This document shows positions 60,112-64,000 of a stretch of 64,000 nucleotides of DNA, piece by piece. The stretch is from positions 62,001-126,000 of the forward strand of contig JAFQRY010000002.1 in NCBI GenBank assembly GCA_017409845.1, in the 5' to 3' direction. Below the pieces are notes generated by a model. The model did not search any database, was not told the DNA's origin, and worked only from the letters and a program-made list of their open reading frames with translations. Each line of letters begins with the position of its first letter. Within the stretch, counting starts at the first letter, position 1. The translations under genes were made by a program, and so were the position numbers. This DNA is from Clostridia bacterium. Lineage in GTDB: Bacteria > Bacillota > Clostridia > Oscillospirales > Acutalibacteraceae.

Positions 60112-60244
60112 TAAAAAATACCATCCTTGTGATTTCTTTTGTCCCTGAGTAAAGTATATCATCTTTACACGGTGTCATATTTCTGTTTCAGAATAAAATT
60201 CTTATGGTTTTCTTAAGATTTGTGTAACTTTTTATGAATTTCCG

Positions 60245-60273
60245 TTGAAACATGGTTTTTCAGGTGGTATAAT
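60245..60273 (+). promoter_or_regulatory. Promoter of the MATE transporter gene
   Basis: TTGAAA (60245-60250), 17-bp spacer, TATAAT (60268-60273), 34 bp before the ATG. Confidence 0.82.
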
Positions 60274-60307
60274 CACATTGGATTTTTAAAATACAGGTGA
60301 AATAAGA

Positions 60308-61663
60308 ATGAAAAGCAAAATAAAAGATACGGGGTTTTATAAAGCGTTTTTCACAATGACCCTTACCCTTGCCCTGCAGAACCTGATAGTTTTCGGCGTT
60401 AATCTTGCCGACTCGGTTATGATGGGTGCCTACAGCGAAACCGCACTCAGCGGAGTCGGCATATGTAATAATATCCAGTTTTTTCTCAACATGGCAGCAT
60501 CCGGCATTGCCTCAGGAATGACGGTTATCGCCTCACAATACTGGGGTCAGAAGGAAACAAAACCCATCCACCGTGTTTCCGCGGTTGCAATGTGGCTCGG
60601 AATTATTTTCACAATGGCGATTTTTGCTTTTGCTGCAATTGCACCCGAAGCACTTATCCGACTTTTCACCGATAAGGAAGCTGTTATCGCTCAGGCGGTG
60701 GAATACCTTGATGTTATAAAATACACATATCTTATGTTTACACTGTCAACTCTGCTGCTTGCAATTCTCCGCAGCGTTGAAACGGTAAGAATAGGCTTTT
60801 ATGTATCGCTCTCCTCATTTGCACTCAACATTTTTCTGAATTATGCTCTTATTTACGGTAGATTCGGTGCACCTGAAATGGGAATAAGAGGTGCGGCGGT
60901 TGCAACCCTTGTTTCAAGAGCGATTGAACTTGCCGTGACTGTTATTTATATTCTTTGCATAGACAAAAAGCTCGATGTCCGAATCCGTGACCTTTTCAGA
61001 GTTGATATGCCCATGGTGAAGGATTATTTCAAAACCGGCTTGCCGCTTATGATGAGCAGCGTTTCGTGGGGAATTGCGATGAGCATTCAGGGTGCGATTA
61101 TCGGCAGACTGATTGAAAGTGCAATTGCCGCAAACAGCATTGCAACAACTCTTTTTCAGGTTGCAACGGTTATCTGCTATGCATCAAGCAACGCCGCATG
61201 CGTGCTGATAGGTAAAACCGTCGGCGAAAATATGGGTATGGATATCATAAAACGCAGAAGCAAGAATCTTCAACTCATATTTCTTGCAATCGGTATTGCC
61301 TCAAGCACCATCCTTCTTCTTGTAAAAAATCTTATGATAGGCTTCTATAACGCATCACCTGAAACGCTCAGCATCACAAATCAGTTTGTGTGGGTACTCT
61401 GCGTCACCGTAATCGGAACTGCGTATGAAGCACCATGCCTTTGCGGAATTGTTTCAGGCGGCGGCGAAACCTCGTTTGTGCTGAAAAACGATATAATCTT
61501 TATGTGGTTCATCGTTCTTCCGCTTAGTGCACTGAGTGCTTTCGTTTTCAAGTTTCCCGTTGTTGTTACCTTCGCCTGCCTCAAGGCAGATCAGGTTCTC
61601 AAATGTGCCGTAGCGGTTGTGAAGGTTAACAAATTCAATTGGATAAAAACCGTTACGCATTAA
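60308..61663 (+). CDS. MATE family efflux transporter
   Basis: 451 aa with 12 membrane segments. NLIVFGVNLADSVMMGAYSETALSGVG in the first segments and GMTVIASQYWGQKE near residue 80 are MATE (NorM/DinF) signatures, with a repeat of the pattern after residue 230. It exports cationic or other compounds in exchange for H+ or Na+. Substrate unknown. Weak CAGGTGA before the ATG. Flanked downstream by a strong bidirectional terminator. Confidence 0.92.
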   Translation: MKSKIKDTGFYKAFFTMTLTLALQNLIVFGVNLADSVMMGAYSETALSGVGICNNIQFFLNMAASGIASGMTVIASQYWGQKETKPIHRVSAVAMWLGIIFTMAIFAFAAIAPEALIRLFTDKEAVIAQAVEYLDVIKYTYLMFTLSTLLLAILRSVETVRIGFYVSLSSFALNIFLNYALIYGRFGAPEMGIRGAAVATLVSRAIELAVTVIYILCIDKKLDVRIRDLFRVDMPMVKDYFKTGLPLMMSSVSWGIAMSIQGAIIGRLIESAIAANSIATTLFQVATVICYASSNAACVLIGKTVGENMGMDIIKRRSKNLQLIFLAIGIASSTILLLVKNLMIGFYNASPETLSITNQFVWVLCVTVIGTAYEAPCLCGIVSGGGETSFVLKNDIIFMWFIVLPLSALSAFVFKFPVVVTFACLKADQVLKCAVAVVKVNKFNWIKTVTH

Positions 61664-61689
61664 AAAGAAACAAAAAAGATATGTGACAG

Positions 61690-61738
61690 ACAAGGGGTTC
61701 TGCAGGATAATCCTGCAGAACCCCTTGTTACAGTTTTA
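61690..61738. terminator. Bidirectional terminator
   Basis: CAAGGGGTTCTGCAGGA/TCCTGCAGAACCCCTTG stem (61691-61707/61711-61727), 17 bp, with T-rich sequence on both sides. Serves both MATE and the sigma-LRR gene. Confidence 0.9.
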
Positions 61739-61762
61739 TACAGTCTGTTTTACGGCTATTCA

Positions 61763-63553
61763 TTAAATCAAAACATAATCAATCGAATTTGCAACCGAAT
61801 AATCATGGGCTGCGGAATTTTCTTCGCATCTTATTGTTAGGGAATCACAGCCGTCAAACGCATTATCTGCAATACTTGTGACACTTGACGGAATTGTTAC
61901 GCTTGAAAGTGTTGAGCATCCTGCAAACGCCTCATCCCCTATTGTTTCCGTACCCGAAGGAAGAGAAACGGATTTGAGTGCCGTACAACCGTAAAATGCA
62001 CCTATTCCGACAAGCTTCAGCGTTGACGGAAGAGAAACGGAGCCGAGCAAGGTGCAATCTGCAAATGCCTCCTGGCCTATCTGAGTAACTCCCGAAGGAA
62101 GAGAAACGGATTTCATTTCCGTGTTGCCTGCAAAAGCACCCGCACCGATTGCGGTCACCTTATTTCCGCCGATGCTCTGAGGAATGCTGACATTCGTTTC
62201 ACTGCCCGTATATTCCGTAATCACTCCGCCTGAGGTTCCGTAATTATTTTCGGGACTTGTCGTCGGTGCAACGGTTGTAGTCGGTCTGCGGGTCGTGGTC
62301 GTCTTCTGCGTTGTTTCTTCTTCGGTTGTGGTTTCTTTCTTTGTTGTGGTTATTTTTTCGGTTGTGGTCGGTGCGGTTGTTGTTACTCGCACGGTTGTTG
62401 CCCTTGTCGTTGTTTCTTTTTTGGTTGTAACAGGCTTTGTTGTCTGTTTTCTTGTTGTTTCGGTATGTGCACCGGTTGTTGATGCCGCAGTATGTGAAGC
62501 GGTCTGTGTAACCGTTTTTTCGGTTTTGCTTTCGGCTGATGTTGACTCTTCGGTTGCTATAATTTCTGTTATAACTGCAGCAAGCGTGGTTTCCGCAACC
62601 GTGCAGGTCTCTTCGGGCATTGTTGATGCATAAGCAAGTGTAGTTTCTTTTTCTGCCTTATTATCAACATGATTTTTGATTGCTGCCGTTCCTCCGACTG
62701 CAACCGAACCTGCAACCGCTACCGCAGCAACCTTAACCGCTATTGATGTTGCAGCTGTAGCCGCTGTTCCCGTCACAGCCGAAGCAGCTGATGCTGCAGA
62801 AGCAACACCTCCTGCCGACGCCGCACCTGCACCTGCCGCAGAAGCTGCAGCAGCTCCCGTGCCTGCAGCAGCTGCCGAGGATAGAACTGCCTGAGTCAAT
62901 GCAGCGGGAACCGTAACATTCTCCGCCTGAAACGCCATAAAGGAAATAAGTGCAGGAATCGCCGCAATACTGTAAAGGGTCGGATCCTTTTTACGAAGCT
63001 TATTGAATTCCTTTTCAATCTGCTTTCTGCCGTTATGCAAACGGCTTTTGACCGTTCCGAGAGGTAAATCAAGAAGCTCCGAAATTTCGCTGAGACTTTT
63101 ATCCTCATAGTGAAAAAGAACGATGCATGCCCTTATTTCGGGTGAAAGCTTATCAACAACAGCTCCGATGCTTTTTCTCAGCTCCTCACGCTCCATATAT
63201 TCCTGCGGAACGGGCTGATTCCATTCCTCCGAATATTCCGTGCTTTTGTTTTTCAGAAATACAATCGGAGCATTTATTCTTTTTTCTTTTTTTATGTAGT
63301 TCTTGCTCTCGTTTTCAACAATGGTTTTTACCCAGCCCTCAAACTTTTCGGGATTTTTAAGCTCATTCAGATTGAGCGAAACCTTAAGATAAACATTCTG
63401 AAGAACGTCCTCAACATCACTCGGATTTTTGAGCAGGAGGCTTGCGGTATGATATGCACTTTTGCTTGTCAGGCGGTAAAGCTCTTCAAAGGCGGTATTA
63501 TCGCCTTCTCTTGCCCTGCCGACAAGTACGGAAAAATCAGCTGTTTCCTTCAT
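61763..63553 (-). CDS. Membrane-tethered sigma-70/ECF-like factor fused to Thr-rich linker and BspA-type LRRs
   Basis: 596 aa. Residues ~14-90 are sigma region 2 (NTAFEELYRLTSKSAYHTA, VEDVLQNVYLKV), ~120-185 region 4 (LSPEIRACIVLFHYEDKSLS, LPLGTVKSRLHNGRKQIEKE). ~190-295 is hydrophobic and strikingly Ala/Gly/Ser-rich, with one membrane span likely at ~268-292. ~300-440 is a Thr/Lys/Glu linker, and ~442-575 contains about five LRR_5 units (VSLPSGVTQIGQEAFADCTL). So a transcription factor inside the cell appears wired to an outside repeat domain. AAGGAGG is 7 nt before the ATG. No anti-sigma gene is adjacent. See findings. Confidence 0.85.
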   Translation of the reverse strand: MKETADFSVLVGRAREGDNTAFEELYRLTSKSAYHTASLLLKNPSDVEDVLQNVYLKVSLNLNELKNPEKFEGWVKTIVENESKNYIKKEKRINAPIVFLKNKSTEYSEEWNQPVPQEYMEREELRKSIGAVVDKLSPEIRACIVLFHYEDKSLSEISELLDLPLGTVKSRLHNGRKQIEKEFNKLRKKDPTLYSIAAIPALISFMAFQAENVTVPAALTQAVLSSAAAAGTGAAAASAAGAGAASAGGVASAASAASAVTGTAATAATSIAVKVAAVAVAGSVAVGGTAAIKNHVDNKAEKETTLAYASTMPEETCTVAETTLAAVITEIIATEESTSAESKTEKTVTQTASHTAASTTGAHTETTRKQTTKPVTTKKETTTRATTVRVTTTAPTTTEKITTTKKETTTEEETTQKTTTTRRPTTTVAPTTSPENNYGTSGGVITEYTGSETNVSIPQSIGGNKVTAIGAGAFAGNTEMKSVSLPSGVTQIGQEAFADCTLLGSVSLPSTLKLVGIGAFYGCTALKSVSLPSGTETIGDEAFAGCSTLSSVTIPSSVTSIADNAFDGCDSLTIRCEENSAAHDYSVANSIDYVLI

Positions 63554-63589
63554 TGCAGCCTCCTTAATCAGTAATTTATATTATGATAA

Positions 63590-63618
63590 AGTATAACACA
63601 ACAAAGAAATCTCTTCAA
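63590..63618 (-). promoter_or_regulatory. Promoter of the sigma-LRR gene
   Basis: Minus strand TTGAAG (63618-63613), 17-bp spacer, TATACT (63595-63590), 36 bp before the start. Confidence 0.75.
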
Positions 63619-63666
63619 TAAATATCCGGAATTTTTTCATCATATTTCCGTCTTATTCAAAATGTA

Positions 63667-63695
63667 TTGTAAAAAATCAAAAAATACTGTATAAT
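63667..63695 (+). promoter_or_regulatory. Promoter of the downstream LRR protein gene
   Basis: TTGTAA (63667-63672), 17-bp spacer, TATAAT (63690-63695). Confidence 0.72.
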
Positions 63696-63726
63696 TCAGG
63701 AATACAGATAAAAATGAGGTGTTTGT

Positions 63727-64000
63727 TTGAAAAGATCAGTTTCGATTTTTGTTGCCGCCGTTATTGCTGTCTTGCCCTTTTTTACGGGGCTTACCGGCTT
63801 TGTTCATTCCGAAGCCGCAACGGAAATTGACAACAAATGCGGCGATAATGTTACATGGAATATAAGCTCCGACGGCACACTTACCATAAGCGGAGCAGGT
63901 GAATTATATGACAGTGTCCGTCCGTGGAAACCGTTTGCTTCACAAATCAAATCCGTCGTTGTGGAAGAAGGCATAACAAGACTGGGCACATTTTCTCTTT
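63727..64000 (+). CDS. Secreted BspA-type LRR protein, N-terminal part (3' end outside window)
   Basis: 91 codons are visible. A TTG start at 63727 has GAGG at 63716-63719 with 7-nt spacing; an ATG at 63714 is out of frame with the domain. Residues ~2-32 form a signal peptide (core VSIFVAAVIAVLPFFTGLTG, then HSEAATE), followed by KCGDNVTWNISSDGTLTISG and IKSVVVEEGITRLGTFSL, the lead-in of BspA-type repeats (compare CGDYARWEFYSDGELIIGG in the 16094 protein). It is divergent from the sigma-LRR gene with which it shares the repeat type. The size and the rest of the domain are not known here. Confidence 0.8.
   Translation, partial: MKRSVSIFVAAVIAVLPFFTGLTGFVHSEAATEIDNKCGDNVTWNISSDGTLTISGAGELYDSVRPWKPFASQIKSVVVEEGITRLGTFSL

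Noticed and set aside
62295..62633. Val-rich 112-codon plus-strand frame opposite the Thr-rich linker
   Set aside because: Reverse complement of ACA/ACC Thr codons gives Val/Cys-rich shadows; not a gene.

Overview
The window looks like chromosomal DNA from an anaerobic, spore-forming-lineage Clostridia, probably a gut Oscillospiraceae/Ruminococcaceae relative. Reasons: BofA- and YaaL-like genes lie side by side, there is a phoH-ybeY-dgkA-era-(yqzL)-recO cluster, ileS has a T-box leader, a DUF4364 gene is present, ribosome binding sites are strong AGGAGG types, several starts are TTG, GC is moderate, and many surface proteins carry Thr-rich linkers or BspA-type leucine-rich repeats. No rRNA, prophage, IS transposase or CRISPR array was seen. 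Species cannot be named from the sequence alone.

Region by region. 1-12.7 kb is an envelope-polymer locus: two tandem B12-binding radical SAM proteins, several GT2 glycosyltransferases, a TagG/TagH-like ABC exporter, TarI and TarJ (CDP-ribitol supply) and two CDP-glycerol/ribitol phosphotransferase-like proteins. Together they suggest a ribitol-phosphate-containing teichoic-acid-like or capsular polymer made in the cytoplasm and exported. A tRNA-Gln follows. 13-25 kb holds two GH78 alpha-L-rhamnosidases, a BspA-type LRR surface protein, bofA/yaaL, manA, an ABC-F ATPase, a GNAT enzyme and a Gfo/Idh/MocA oxidoreductase. 25-30 kb (minus strand) carries araD, a GPH sugar transporter, a small HExxH membrane protein, DUF4364 and an SGNH hydrolase. 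30-36.7 kb has an NSS transporter, a secreted metallophosphoesterase, and a type-2-like ileS behind a T-box.

36.8-39.06 kb, just downstream of tRNA-Arg(CCG), is a small AT-rich accessory island. It holds a four-helix-bundle protein, an unrecognised protein and an XRE regulator, with paired 125-bp direct repeats, a motif present three times and an array of short hairpins. 39-49 kb has a CapA-like protein, then a long minus-strand series (phoH to recO, GPH transporter, yibE/F, iolJ-like and iolC-like genes). 49-53 kb has a DUF1858 protein, trmK, a Nif3-like protein and rqcH (NFACT).

53.4-56.3 kb carries three consecutive surface proteins that share an almost identical N-terminal membrane-anchor plus Thr/Glu linker but have unrelated C-terminal domains. 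56.4-61.7 kb holds a class II aldolase, an XRE regulator, an NlpC/P60 protein, a HAD phosphatase and a MATE transporter. 61.8-64 kb has the most unusual gene: a sigma-70/ECF-like factor fused in one ORF to an Ala-rich membrane segment, a Thr-rich linker and BspA-type LRRs. It is divergent from a secreted LRR protein that runs off the window.

Intergenic spaces contain several families of short palindromic dispersed repeats and one 361-bp segment bounded by perfect 23-bp inverted repeats. All calls come from reading the sequence and ORF translations; no database search was run.
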